This document shows, one piece after another, positions 10,733-23,882 of a DNA stretch of 64,000 bases. Both the position numbers and the translations under genes were made by a program. Within the stretch, counting starts at the first letter, position 1; every line of letters starts with the position of its first letter. The stretch covers positions 2,108,001-2,172,000 of the forward strand of contig CM082584.2 in NCBI GenBank assembly GCA_040954595.2, given 5' to 3'. Under the pieces are notes generated by a model, which was not told the DNA's origin, searched no databases, and saw only the letters and a list, made by a program, of their open reading frames with translations. Origin of the DNA: Balanoglossus misakiensis. Its lineage: Eukaryota; Hemichordata.

Positions 10733-13041
10733 AATTAAAGCTGCAAGCAGCATTGTCCGGGCCCAAGCTCTATTATCTGATCTGATATTAGATATGCACA
10801 TAATTAATGAGTAGAAACATAATGCTCTGTTTTATCCCATGAAATATCAAGGTTATATCTATGTTTGGTGTTGATATAGTGTAAAGTAGGTCAAAGGTCT
10901 CCCAGGGGTCACCCACAATTTGGGCAGAAAATTTTGACCCATAGTGGTCAATGTCCAACAAAAACCAGACCTCTAGCCCGTTTGGTTAGCCTGGAATTAG
11001 GTATGCACATAAATAATGAATTAAGCAGGTGTCACAGGTGACCCAAAACTTTGGCTTTTCATTATGGCCCCATACCTCCAAACGCCAAGGCTGTATCTGC
11101 TGTGGATGTCGAGATATGCAAAAGTAGGTCAAAGGTCACCCAAGGTCACCCAACATTTGGGCAAAATATTTTGACCCCATACTGTATAACAAAAACAAAA
11201 CCTCAAGGTCTATTGGTTCATCATTAATTAGGTATGTACATATTTAATGAGGTCAGCAGAGGTCAAAGGGGTCATGAGAAGTAGCAAAATCTTTTGATCA
11301 CATACAAATCCACATACATCAAAAACCAAACTTATAGCCCTATTGGTTAGCCTGGAATTAGATATGCAGAAAAATGATGCGTCAAAAGTAGGTCAAAGGT
11401 CATTGCCAAAATTACCAAAATATTTATAGCTTATTCTTGTCATATGATGATTCATATCCATAAAAAGAATTTCTGTGCTATCAATTATTAGGCTAGAAAG
11501 GGAATTTTTACTTTTTAATCGTTTTTCACAAAATCCAATATGGCCGCCATAATCTTCGACCAATCACATTCATCTTCGCAAACTTGATAGACATCTGTTT
11601 AATGACCACACACACCAAATCTTGTGACTCGGTTATCGCCGATTCTTGAGTAGAAGATTTTTCAAATTTTACTAGGGTTTTTCGAAAATCCAATATGGCC
11701 GCCATAATCTTGGACCAATCACTATGATCTTCGCAAACTTGATAGACATCAGTTAGGTGACCACATACCCCAAACCCCGTGTCTCGGTTATCACCGGTTC
11801 TGGAGAAGAAGATTTTTGAAATTTAGGCCAGATTTCAGAAAAAAAATTGTAGCAAAAAAACGGCAACTTTGTCAGCATAATTTCCAATTACAAAAATGAT
11901 GGGCAGAAGGTAGTCTACCAGCATGCCAAATTTGAAGTCGATCTGACTTGCAGTTTCTGAGATCTGAGATTTGCATTTTTTCAGAAAATCCAAGATGGCC
12001 GCCATGTCACGTGACTAATTAAGTATTCACAAGTCACTGCACATCTACTCATTGACCTTGACCACTGTAGCAAGTTTGAGAACTGTACCTGCAGCGGTGT
12101 TTGAGATCTAGAGCGATAAAGAATGGAACCAAGAATAAAGAAAGAAAGAAAGACAGAAAAACCCCAGCGAAACCAATACGGGCCCAAGCCTGGCTTGGCT
12201 TGGGCCCGTAAAAACCCCAACGAAAGGCTAGTTATACTTTGCGAAACAACGAAACGGCGAAACGACGAAACCATTATTAAAATAGGGGCCAGTCATCAAG
12301 ACGGTGGCGTATGATTTTTTAAAAAGTTTCCAAATTAAAACTTAAGCGAGCCAAGAAAACTACAGGTCAGATAAATTGTTTTCTCGGAAATTCAACATTA
12401 GAATCAAATTTGGCGTTGGAAACAAACGGCGGGTCGCCAGTTCCTGGTCTGCGGCCTGGTACTATGTAGTGGTAGAGTCGACGTCGTGTGCGCGCAAACG
12501 ATTCATGCCAAACTGCTACATATACACAGTGAATATACGCGCGCGCACAACGAAACCACAAAAGATCGAAACCTCAAAATGCGGCAGCAACTGACACTAT
12601 TTCCTTAAATACCACAAGGCGGGGAGGCATGAATTGCAATTAAGATAATAAAGAAATTTCGACAATGATACTGTGTTGTGTGAGTTACATGTGTTTCTAT
12701 ATATAACTACTACTCTTACCCCCCATCAGTGTTTGACCCTCGAAAGCTTACGGACACTACTGCTTTGTTTCAACTAATCCTTAGCCCTGTGAATATACTC
12801 GTACATTGACCTTTTGGGGCGGGATTCTTTTTTGGCGCGCAACCACTAGTACCAGGCCGCAGACCAGGAACTTATTTGGAAACTTTAAAAAAAATCATAC
12901 GCCGCCGTCTTGATGACTGGCCCCTATTTTAATAATGGTTTCGTCGTTTCGCTGTTTCGTTTCGCTGTTTCGTTGTTTCGCAAAGTATAACTAGCCCAAC
13001 GAAACCAATAGGGCCCAAGCGCTGGTATGCGCTTGGGCCCT
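10733..13041 (-). repeat. Unit M4 (A1) with hairpins and an inserted hAT-like element
   Basis: Body at 10733-12160, then its 5' hairpins: 12178-12209 (ACGGGCCC type) and 13010-13041 (AGGGCCC type). These are normally adjacent but are split by the element at 12226-12996. Confidence 0.85.
12226..12996. mobile_element. Non-autonomous hAT-like element with 8-bp target duplication
   Basis: Long inverted ends start GGCTAGTTATACTTTGCG and end with the exact complement. Further inverted segments continue inward (CCTATTTTAATAATGG; inner pair GGTCTGCGGCCTGGTACTA at about 12448 and its complement near 12850). Flanks at 12218-12225 and 12997-13004 are both CAACGAAA. An 8-bp duplication is typical of hAT transposons. 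No transposase frame of family length is present. Inside are a sequence of about 350 bp and the end repeats only. The target is the spacer of the hairpin array. Confidence 0.8.
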
Positions 13042-14466
13042 AATTAAAGCTGCAAGCAGCATTGTCCGGGCCCAAGCTCTATTATCTGATCTGATTATTA
13101 GATATGCACATAATTAATGAGTAGAAACATAATGCTGTGTTTTATCCCATTAAATATCAAGGTTATATCTATGTTTGGTGTTGATATAGTGTTAAGCAGG
13201 TCAAAGGTCACCCAGAGGTCACCAACAATTTGGGCAGAAAATTTTGACCCATAGTGGTCCATGTCCAACAAAAACCAAAACTCTAGCTCTATTGGTTTAC
13301 GTGTAATTAGGTATGTGCATATTTAATGAGGTCAGCAGGTGTCACTGGTGACCCAAAAATTTGGCTTTTCATTATGGCCCCAAACCTCAAAACGCCAAGG
13401 CTGTATCTGCTTTGGATACCGAGAAATGCGAAAGTAGGTTAAAGGTCACCTGAGGTCACCCAAAATTTGGGCAAATTATTTTGACCCCATACTGATCAAT
13501 GTCCAAAAAAGACCAAACCTCTAGGTCTATTGGTTCATCTGTAATTAGGTATGCGCATATTTAATGAGGTCAGCAGAGGTCAAAGGGGTCATGAAAAGTA
13601 GCAAAATTTTTTGATCACATACAAATCCACATACATCAAAAACCAAACTTATAGCCCTATTGGTTAGCCTGGAATTAGATATGCAGAAAATTGATGCGTC
13701 AAAAGTAGGTCAAAGGTCATTGCCAAAATTACCAAAATATTTATAGCTTATTCTTGTTATATGATGATTCATATCCATGAAAAGAATTTCTGTGCTATCA
13801 ATTTTTAGGCTAGAAAGGGAATTTTTACTTTTTAATCGTTTTTCACAAAATCCAATATGGCCGCCATAATCTTCGACCAATCACATTCCTCTTCGCAAAC
13901 TTGATAGACATCTGTTGAATGACCACACACACAAAATCTTGTGACTCGGTTATCGCCGGTTCTCGAGAAGAAGATTTCTGAAATTTTACTATGGTTTTTC
14001 GAAAATCCAATATGGCCGCCATAATCTTCGACCAATCACAATGATCTTCGCAAACTTTATAGACATCAGTTAGGTGACTACATACCCCAAACCCCGTGTC
14101 TCGGTTATCACCGGTTCTGGAGAAGAAGATTTTTGAAATTTAAGCCAGATTTCAGAAAAAAAATTGTAGCAGAAAAACTGCAACATTGACAGCATAATTT
14201 CCAATTACAAAAATGTTTGACAGAAGGTAGTCTACCTGCACGCCAAATTTGAAGTGGATCTGACTTGTAGTTTCTGAGATCTGAGATTTGCATTTTTTCA
14301 GAAAATCCAAGATGGCCGTCAGGTCATGTGACTAATTAAAAATTCATGGGTTCAATGCACGACTACTCATTGACCTTGACCACTGTAGCAACTTTGAGAA
14401 CTGTACCTGCAGTAGTGTCTGAGATCTAGAGCGACAAAGAAATGACAGAAGAATAAAGAAAGAAAG
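13042..14466 (-). repeat. Unit M5 (A1/A2 mosaic)
   Basis: Reverse unit; A1 terminus at 13042. Its 3' sub-repeats include forms typical of both A1 and A2 (for example CTCTAGCTCTATTGG), which suggests recombination or gene conversion between subfamilies. Confidence 0.8.
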
Positions 14467-15885
14467 AATTAAAGCTGCAAGCAGCATTGTCGGGCCCAAG
14501 CGCTGATCTTGAATTATATATGCACAGTATGAATGAGAAAAAACAGAATTTTCTATCGTATGTATTATCTGATGACATAACAAGGATGTGTGTATTTTTG
14601 CTGCTGAAATAGGGTGAAGTAGGTCAAAGGTCACCAGAGGTCACGCAACATTTGGGCAAAAAATTTTGATCCCATACTGGTCCATGTCCAACAAAAAACA
14701 AAACTCTAGCTCTATTGGTTCGCCTGTAATTAGGTATGTGCATATTTAATGAGGTCAGCAGGTGTCACAGGTGACTCAAAAATGTGGCTTTACATTTTGG
14801 TCCCATCCTACCAAATGCCATGGCTGTATCTGCTCTGGATGCTGAGATATGCGAAAGTAGGTCAAAGGTCACCAGAGGTCACGCAACATTTGGGCAAACA
14901 TTTTTGATCTCATACTGGTCTGTGTCCAACAAAAACCAAACCTCTAGCTCTATTGGTTCGCCTGTAATTAGCTATGCACATAATTAATGAGGTCAGCAGA
15001 GGTCAAAGGGGTCATGAAAAGTAGCAAAATATTTTGATCACACACTAATCCACATTCATCAAAAACCAAACGTCTAGCCCTATAGGTTAGCCTGGAATTA
15101 GATATGCAGAAATACTAACGCGTGATAAGTAGGTCAAAGGTCATGTGAAAAATCGCCAAAAAATTGTAACATATTTTAGTCACATGACGATTGATATCCA
15201 TAAAAAGAATTTGTATGCTATCAATTTTTAGACTAGAAAAAGGAATTTCAATTTTTCACTGCTTTTTACAAAATCCAATATGGCCGCCATAATCTTCGAC
15301 CAATCACAATGCTCTTTGCAAACTTGATAGACATCAGTGTAGTGACCATACTCCCCGAATCTTGCGACTCAGTCATCGCCCGTTCTGGAGAAGAAGATTT
15401 TTGGAGTTTAACTATGGTTTTTCTAAAATCCAATATGGCCGCCATAATCTTCGACCAATCACAATGATCTTCGCAAACTTGATAGACATCAGTTAGGTGA
15501 CCACATACCCCAAACCCTGTGTCTCGGTTATCACTGGTTCTGGAGAAGAAGATTTTTGAAATTTAAGCCAGATTTCAGAAAAAAAATTGTAGCAAAAAAA
15601 CTGCAACATTGACAGCAAAATTTCCAATTACAAAAATGATGGGTAGAAGGTAGTCTACCTGCATGCCAAATTTGAAGTCGATCTGACTTGTAGTTTCTGA
15701 GATCTGAGATTTGATTTTTTTCAGAAAATCCAATATGGCCACCAGGTCACGTGACTAATTAATTATTCACAAGTCACTGCACATCTACTCATTGACCTTG
15801 ACCACTGTGGCAAGTTTGAGAAGTGTACCTGCAGTAGTTTCAGAGATCTCGTTGGCCGAAGAAATTGACACAAGAAAAAAGAAAG
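14467..15885 (-). repeat. Unit M6 (subfamily A2)
   Basis: Terminus is the A2 form: CGGGCCCAAGCGCTGATCTTG instead of CGGGCCCAAGCTC (read on plus). The 5' part has the A2 marker CTCGTTGGCCGAAG near 15848. DR1 and DR4 sites are present near 14618 and 14856. Confidence 0.85.
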
Positions 15886-17003
15886 AATTAAAGCTGCAAG
15901 CAGCATTGTCCGGGCCCAAGCACTATTATCTGATCTGATGCTAATACAGTGTTAAGTAGGTCAAAGGTCACCCAAGGTCACCAACATTTGGGCAAAATAT
16001 TTTGACCCCATACTGGTCCATGTATAACAAAAACAAAACCTCTAGGTCTATTGGTTCATCATTAATTAGGTATGTGCATATTTAATGAGGTCAACAGAGG
16101 TCAAATGGGTAATGAAAAGTAGCAAAATTTTTTGATCACATACAAATCCACATACATCAAAAACCAAACTTATAGCCCTATTGGTTAGCCTGGAATTAGA
16201 TATGCAGAAAAATGATGCGTCAAAATTAGGTCAAAGGTCATTGCCAAAATTACCAAAATATTTATAGCTTATTCTTGGCATATGATGATTCATATCCATT
16301 AAAAAGAATTTCTGATCTATCAATTTTTAGGCTGGAAAGGGAATTTTTACTTTTTAATCGTTTTTCACAAAATCCAATATGGCCGCCATAATCTTCGACC
16401 AATCACATTCATCTTCGCAAACTTGATAGACATCTGTTTAATGACCACACACACCAAATCTTGTGACTCAGTTATCGCCGGTTCTTGAGAAGAAGATTTT
16501 TGAAATTTTACTAGGGTTTTTCGAAAATCCAATATGGCCGCCATAATCTTCGACCAATCACAATGATCTTCGCAAACTTGATAGACCTCAGTTTGGTGAC
16601 CACATACCCCAAACCGCGTGACTCGGTTATCGCCGGTTCTGGAGAAGAAGATTTTTGAAATTTTGACCAGATTTCAGAAAAAAAATTGTAGCAAAAAAAC
16701 TGCAACATTGACAGCAAAATATCCAATTACAAAAATGATGGGCAGAAGGTACACTACCAGCACACCAAATCTGAAGTAAATCTGACTTGTAGTTTCTGAG
16801 ATCTGAGATTTGCATTTTTTCAGAAAATCCAATATGGCCGCCATGTCACGTGACTAATTAAAAATTCAAGAGTTCAATGCACGACTACCCATTGACCTTG
16901 ACCACTGTAGCAAGTTTGAGAAGTGTACCTGCAGCGGTGTCTGAGATCTAGAGCGACAAAGAAATGACAGAAGAATAAAGAAAGAAGAAAGAAAGAAAGA
17001 CAG
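15886..17003 (-). repeat. Unit M7 (short A1 derivative)
   Basis: Same internal junction as M3 (GATCTGATGCTAATACAG), so it belongs to the 1.1-kb deletion class. Confidence 0.85.
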
Positions 17004-18425
17004 ATTAAAGCTGCAAGCAGCATTGTCCGGGCCCAAGCTCAATTATCTGATCTGATAATTAGATATGCACATAATTAATGAGTAGGAACATAATGCTGTG
17101 TTTTATCCCATGAAATATCAAGGTTATGTTTGGTGTTGATATAGTGTTAAGTAGGTCAAAGGTCACCCAGAGGTCACCCACAATTTGGGCAGAAAATTTT
17201 GACCCATAGTGGTCCATGTCCAACAAAAACCAGATCTCTAGCCCTTTTGGTTAGCCCGAAATTAGGTATGCACATAAATAATGAGTTAAGCAGGTGTCAC
17301 AGGTGACCCAAAACTTTGGCTTTTCATTATGGCCCCATACCTCCAAACGCCAATGCTGTATCTGCTATGGATGTCAAGATATGCAAAAGTAGGTCAAAGG
17401 TCACCCGAGGTCACCCAACATTGGGGCAAAATATTTTGACCCCATACTGGTCCATGTATAACAAAAACAAAACCTCTAAGTCTATTGGTTCATCTGTAAT
17501 TAGGTATGTGCATATTTAATGAGGTCAGCAGAGGTCAAAGGGGTCATGAAAAGTAGCAACATTTTTTGATCACATACAAATCCACATACATCAAAAACCA
17601 AACTTATAGCCCTATTGGTTAGCCTGGAATTAGATATGCAGAAAAATGATGCGTCAAAAGTAGGTCAAAGGTCATTGCCAAAATTACCAAAATATTTATA
17701 GCTTATTCTTGTCATATGATGATTCATATCCATAAAAAGAATTTCTGTGCTATCAATTTTTAGGCTAGAAAGGGAATTTTTACTTTTTAATCGTTTTTCA
17801 CGAAATCCAATATGGCCACCATAATCTTCGACCAATCACAATGCTCTTTGCAAACTTGATAGACATCTGTTTAATGACCACACACACCAAATCTTGTGAC
17901 TCAGTTATCGCCGGTTCTTGAGAAGAAGATTTTTGAAATTTTACTAGGTTTTTTTTAAAATCCAATATGGCCGCCATAATCTTCGACCAATCACAATGAT
18001 CTTCGCAAACTTGATAGACATCAGTTAGGTGACCACATACCCCGAACCGCGTGACTCGGTTATCGCTGGTTCTGGAGAAGAAGATTTTTGAAATTTTGAC
18101 CAGATTTCAGAAAAACAACTGTAGCAAAAAAACTGCAACATTGACAGCAAAATATCCAATTACAAAAATGATGGGCAGAAGGTACACTACCAGCACACCA
18201 AATCTGAAGTAAATCTGACTTGTAGTTTCTGAGATCTGAGATCTGCATTTTTTCAGAAAATCCAATATGGCCGCCATGTCACATGACTAATTAAAAATTC
18301 AAGAGTTCAATGCACGATTACCCATTGACCTTGACCACTGTAGCAAGTTTGAGAAGTGTACCTGCAGCTGTGTCTGAGATCTAGAGCGACAAAGAAATGA
18401 CACAAGAATAAAGAAAGAAAGAAAG
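17004..18425 (-). repeat. Unit M8 (A1)
   Basis: Typical 1.4-kb unit with terminus at 17004, DR1 near 17155 and 17393, CCAAT/GGCC-GCC blocks near 17805 and 17965, and a CTTTC-type tract at the right end. Confidence 0.85.
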
Positions 18426-19876
18426 AATTAAAGCTGCAAGCAGCATTGTCCGGGCCCAAGCTCTATTATCTGATCAGATTATTAGATATGCACATAATTA
18501 ATGAGTAGAAACATAATGCTGTGTTTTATCCCATGAAATATCAAGGTTATATCTATGTTTGGTGCTGATATAGTGTTAAGTAGGTCAAAGGTCATCTTAG
18601 GTCACCCAAAATTTGGGCAGAAAATTTTGACCCATAGTGGTCCATGTCCAACAAAAACCAGACCTCTAGCCCTTTTGGTTAGCCCGGAATTAGGTATGCA
18701 CATAAATAATGAGTTAAGCAGGTGTCACAGGTGACCCAAAACTTTGGCTTTTCATTATGGCCCCATACCTCCAAACGCCAAGGCTGTATCTGCTGTGGAT
18801 GTCGAGATATGCAAAAGTAGGTCAAAGGTCACCCGAGGTCATCCAAAATTTGGGCAAAATTTTTTGACCCAATACTGGTCCATGTCCAACAGAAACCAAA
18901 CCTCTAGCTCAATTGGTTCGCCTGTAATTAGCTATGCACATAATTAATGAGGTCAGCAGAGGTCAAAGGGGTCATGAAAAGTAGCAAAATATTTTGATCA
19001 CACACTAATCCACATGCATCAAAAACAAAATGTCTAGCCCTATAGGTTAGCCTGGAAATAGATATGCAGAAATAATAATGTGTGAAAAGTAGGTCAAAGG
19101 TCATGTGAAAAATCGCCAAAAATTTGTAACATATTGTAGTCATATGACGATTGATATCCATAAAAAGAATTTGTATGCTATTAATTTTTGTACTAGAAAA
19201 AGGAATTTTAATTTTTCACTGCTTTTTACAAAATCCAATATGGCCGCCAAAATCTTCGACCAATCACATTCCTCTTCCCAAACTTGATAGACATCTGTTT
19301 AATGACCACACACACCAAATCTTGCGACTCGGTTATCGCCGGTTCTTGAGAAGAAGATTTTTGAAATTTTACTAGGGTTTTTCGAAAATCCAATATGGCC
19401 GCCATAATCTTCGACCAATCACAATGGTCTTCGCAAACTTGATAGACATCAGTTAGGTGACCACATACCCCAAACCCCGTGTCTCGGTTATCACCGGTTC
19501 TGGAGAAGAAGATTTTTGAAATTTAAGCCAGATTTCAGAAAAAAAATTGTAGCAAAAAAACTGCAACTTTGTCAGCATAATTTCCAATTACAAAAATGAT
19601 TGACAGAAGGTAGTCTACCTGCACGCCAAATTTGAAGTTGATCTGACTTGTAGTTTCTGAGATCTGAGATTTGCATTTTTTCAGAAAATCCAAGATGGCC
19701 GCCAGGTCATGTGACTAATTAAAAATTCATGGGTTCAATGCATGACTACTCATTGACCTTGACCACTGTAGCAAGTTTGAGAACTGTACCTGCAGTGGTG
19801 TCTGAGATCTAGAGCGACAAAGAATTGACAGAAGAATAAAGAAAGAAGAAAGAAAGAAAGAAAGAAGGAAAGACAG
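18426..19876 (-). repeat. Unit M9 body (A1, partly A2-like)
   Basis: First unit of the inverted block in its own reading direction. Body with DR1 sites near 18584, 18823 and 19094; the stretch 18940-19260 is A2-like. The 5' end carries the six-hairpin array at 19877-20198. Confidence 0.85.
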
Positions 19877-20198
19877 AAAAACCCCAACGAAACCAATAGG
19901 GCCCAAGCGCTGGCTTGCGCTTGGGCCCTAAAAACCCCAACGAAACCAATAGGGCCCAAGCGCTGGTATGCGCTTGGGCCCTAAAAAACCCCAACGAAAC
20001 CAATAGGGCCCAAGCGCTGGTATGCGCTTGGGCCCTAAAGAAAAACCCCAACGAAACCAATAGGGCCCAAGCGCTTGCTTGCGCTTGGGCCCTAAAAACC
20101 CCAACGAAACCAATAGGGCCCAAGCGCTGGTATGCGCTTGGGCCCTAAAAACCCCAACGAAACCAATAGGGCCCAAGCGCTGGTATGCGCTTGGGCCC
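19877..20198 (-). repeat. Six-hairpin array, 5' end of the inverted block
   Basis: Six AGGGCCCAAGCGC/GCGCTTGGGCCCT hairpins with a period of about 54 bp. Four have the loop TGGTAT, the other two TGGCTT and TTGCTT. The last hairpin abuts AAAATTCCC of the interrupted U5 unit, so it marks the exact outer end of the inserted block. Confidence 0.9.
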
Positions 20199-20983
20199 TA
20201 AAAATTCCCTTTCTAGCCTAAAAATTGATAGCACAGAAATTCTTTTTATGGATATGAATCATCATATGCCAAGAATAAGCTATAAATATTTTGGTAATTT
20301 TGGCAATGACCTTTGACCTACTTTTGACGCATCATTTTTCTGCATATCTAATTCCAGGCTAACCAATAGGGCTATTAGTTTGGTTTTTGATGTATGTGGA
20401 TTTGTATGTGATCAAAAAATGTTGCTACTTTTCATGACCCCTTTGACCTCTGCTGACCTCATTAAATATGCACATACCTAATTACAGGTGAACCAATAGA
20501 CCTAGAGGTTTTGTTTTTGTTATACATGGACCAGTATGGGGTGAAACTATTTTGCCCAAATGTTGGGTGACCTCGGGTGACCTTTGACCTACTTTTGCAT
20601 ATCTTGACATCCACAGCAGATACAGCCTTGGCGTTTGGAGGTATGGGGCCATAATGAAAAGCCAAAGTTTTGGGTCACCTGTGACACCTGCTTACTCATT
20701 ATTTATGTGTATACCTAATTCTGGGCTAACCAAAAGGGCTAGATATCTGGTTTTTGTTGGACATGGACTACTATGGGTCACAATTTTCTGCCCAAATTGT
20801 GGGTGACCTCTGGGTGACCTTTGACCTACTTAACACTATATCAACACCAAGCATAGATATAACCTTGATATTTTATGGGGTAAAACACAGCATTATGTTT
20901 CTACTCATGAATTATGTGCATATCTAATAATCAGATCAGATAATAGAGCTTGGGCCCGGACAATGCTGCTTGCAGCTTTAATT
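20199..20983 (+). repeat. Unit U5, 3' half
   Basis: Resumes the unit broken at 6759, starting TAAAAATTCCCTTTC. It carries DR1 blocks near 20309, 20579 and 20817 and finishes with the A1 terminus. Confidence 0.85.
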
Positions 20984-22470
20984 CTTTCTTTCTTTCTTTC
21001 TTTCTTTTTTAGGGCCCAAGCCCAGCAGGCTTGGGCCCTATTGGTATTACTGGGGTTTTTCTTCTACTTCTTCTTCTTTTTCTTCTTCTGTCATTTTCTT
21101 TGGCGAGGTAGATCTGGAAAACTGCTAAACCTACCAATTTCAAACTTGGCACAATGGTGCAGGCCAATGAGAGCTAGTGCAGTACCCTTGTGAATGTTTA
21201 ATTAGTCACGTGACCTGATGACCATATATGGGCAAAATTTTCAAATCCGCCTTATTTGCATATGAATGGAGATATCACAATTCTTTTAGCAACTTTTGCG
21301 GACCATGTGGTCAGTGTCCTACATGCCAAATGTCAAGGCCATTGGCCATGCCAATTTTGAGAAGAAGATTTGTAAGTATTATTTTCCATATTTTTTGACC
21401 AAGCCATGGGCCTATACTTTACATAGTAAAGCTATGACCACATATTATTTTGGATAAATATGCATACATATCTCAAAATCTGTTAGGCCGATCATCTCCA
21501 ACTTTGGTGTGCAGCAAGCCTAGCATTTGTCAATAATTTTAAGCAGAAAAAAATAATATGAAAAATCGACAGATTTTTTTATATTAATTTGTTTATTAAA
21601 TTTATACCTTTGCTTATACCTCTATGGTTAAGCTATGTCCATGTCTTATTGTGGAATTCTGGTCAGTGCGATAGTCCTGTACAGTGAGTGTCTATTGGTC
21701 AGTGAGCACAATGGCACCAAAATAAAAGGCAAAATTTTAGGCTCACCTGTAACACCTGCTTAACTCATTAATTATGTGCATACCTAATTCTGGGCTAACT
21801 AAGAGGGCTAGATGTTTCGTTCTTGTGGGACATGGACCAGTATAGGGCCAACATTTCTTGCCCAAATTTGGGGTGAACTCAGGTGACCTTTGACCTACTT
21901 TCCTATATCTCGGCATCCAGAGCAGGTACAGACTTGGCGTTTGGAGGGTTGGGACTAAAGTTGAAAAGCCAAAATAGGGGTCACCTGTGACACCTGCATA
22001 TCTCATTAATTATGTGCATACCTAATTCCAGGCTAACCAATAGGGCTATAGGTTTTGTTTTTGTTGAACATGGACCAGTACAGGGTCAAAATTTCTTGCC
22101 CAAATTTTGCATGACCTCAGGTGACCTTTGACCTACTTAACCAGATCTTGGCATCGAGACCAGATACAGACTTGGCGTTTGGAGGGTTGGGACTAAAATT
22201 GAAAAGCCAAATTGGGGGGTCACCTGTGACACCTGCCTACCTCATTAATTATGTGCATACCTAATTCCAGGTTAACCAATAGGGCTATAGGTTTGGTTTT
22301 TGTTGAACATGGACCAGTATAGGGTCAAAATTTCTTGCCCAAATTTTGCATGAACTCAGGTGACCTTTGACCTACTTTACCATATCTTGGCATCCAGAGC
22401 AGATATGCTTATTGCTATGTTGCTATGTGCTATGTCGGCTTGGGCCCGCTATTGCTGCTTGCAGCTATAT
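20984..22470 (+). repeat. Divergent unit P2 (subfamily C)
   Basis: After (CTTT)n comes one hairpin (21011-21039, loop CCAGCA). The body differs: CTTCTTCTT tract, GGTAGATCTGGAAAACTGC, GTCACGTGACCTGATG. The 3' half has three sub-repeats with DR1 (near 21889, 22123, 22361). The terminus has diverged to GCTTGGGCCCGCTATTGCTG...GCAGCTATAT. It appears to be the oldest copy in this block. Confidence 0.75.
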
Positions 22471-23882
22471 TTTATTCTTGTGTCAATTCTTCGGCCAACG
22501 AGATCTCTGAAACTACTGCAGGTACACTTCTCAAACTTGCTACAATGGTCAAGGTCAATGAGTAGATGTGCAGTGACTTGTGAATACTTAATTAGTCACG
22601 TGACCTGGCGGCCATATTGGATTTTCTGAATAAATGCAAATCTCAGATCTCAGAAACTACAAGTCAGATCGACTTCAAATTTGGCATGCAGGTAGACTAC
22701 CTTCTACCCATCATTTTTGTAATTGGAAATTTTGCTGTCAATGTTGCAGTTTTTTTGCTACAATTTTTTTTCTGAAATCTGGCTTAAATTTCAAAAATCT
22801 TCTTCTCCAGAACCGGTGATAACCGAGACACGGGGTTTGGGGTATGTGGTCACCTAACTGATGTCTATCAAGTTTGCGAAGATCATTGTTATTGGTCGAA
22901 GATTATGGCGGCCATATTGGATTTTCGAAAAACCATAGTAAAACTCCAAAAATCTTCTTCTCCAAAACGGGCGATGACTGAGTCGCAAGATTCGGGGAGT
23001 ATGGTCACTACACTGATGTCTATAAAGTTTGCAAAGAGCATTGTGATTGGTCCAAGATTATGGCGGCCATATTGGATTTTGTAAAAAGCAGTGAAAAATT
23101 AAAATTCCTTTTTCTAGTCTAAAAATTGATAACATACAAATTCTTTTTATGGATATCAATCGTCATGTGACTAAAATATGTTAAAATTTTTTGGCGATTT
23201 TTCACATGACCTTTGACCTACTTATCACACGTTATTATTTCAGCATATCTAATTCCAGGCTAACCTATAGGGCTAAACGTTTGGTTTTTGATGCATGTGG
23301 ATTAGTGTGTGATCAAAATATTTTGCTACTTTTCATGACCCCTTTGACCTCTGCTGACCTCATTAATTATGTGCATAGCTAATTACAGGCGAACCAATAG
23401 AGCTAGAGGTTTGGTTTTTGTTGGACATGGACCAGTATGGGATCAAAATTTTTTGCCCAAATTTTGGATGACCTCTGGTGACCTTTGACCTACTTTCGCA
23501 CATCTCAGCATCCAGAGCAGATACAGCGTTGGCATTTGGCAGGATGGGACCAAAATGTAAAGCCACATTTTTGGGTCACCTGTGACACCTGTTGACCTCA
23601 TTAAATATGCACATACCTAATTACAGCCGAACCAATAGAGCTAGAGTTTTGGTTTTTGTTGGACATTAACCAGTATGGGTCAAAAAAATGTGCCCAAATG
23701 TTGGGTGACCTCAGGTGACCTTTGACCTACTTCACCCTATTTCAGCAGCAAAAATACACACGTCCTTGTTATGTCATGAGATAATACACCCAATAGAAAA
23801 TTATGTTTCTTTTCATTCATACTGTGCATATATAATTCGAGATCAGCGCTTGGGCCCGACAATGCTGCTTGCAGCTTTAATT
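22471..23882 (+). repeat. Unit P3 (subfamily A2)
   Basis: 5' marker TTCGGCCAACGAGATCTC, E-box and CCAAT blocks, 3' sub-repeats ending with CACCCTATTTCAGCAGC and the A2 terminus CAGCGCTTGGGCCCGACAAT. Confidence 0.85.

Noticed and set aside
12367-12594. Gene inside the 12226-12996 element
   Set aside because: Overlapping short frames on both strands lie partly within its inverted repeats; no transposase motif.
19877-20198. CRISPR-like array (constant repeat, variable loop)
   Set aside because: Variable parts are 6-nt hairpin loops, the spacers are constant, the genome is eukaryotic and there are no cas genes.
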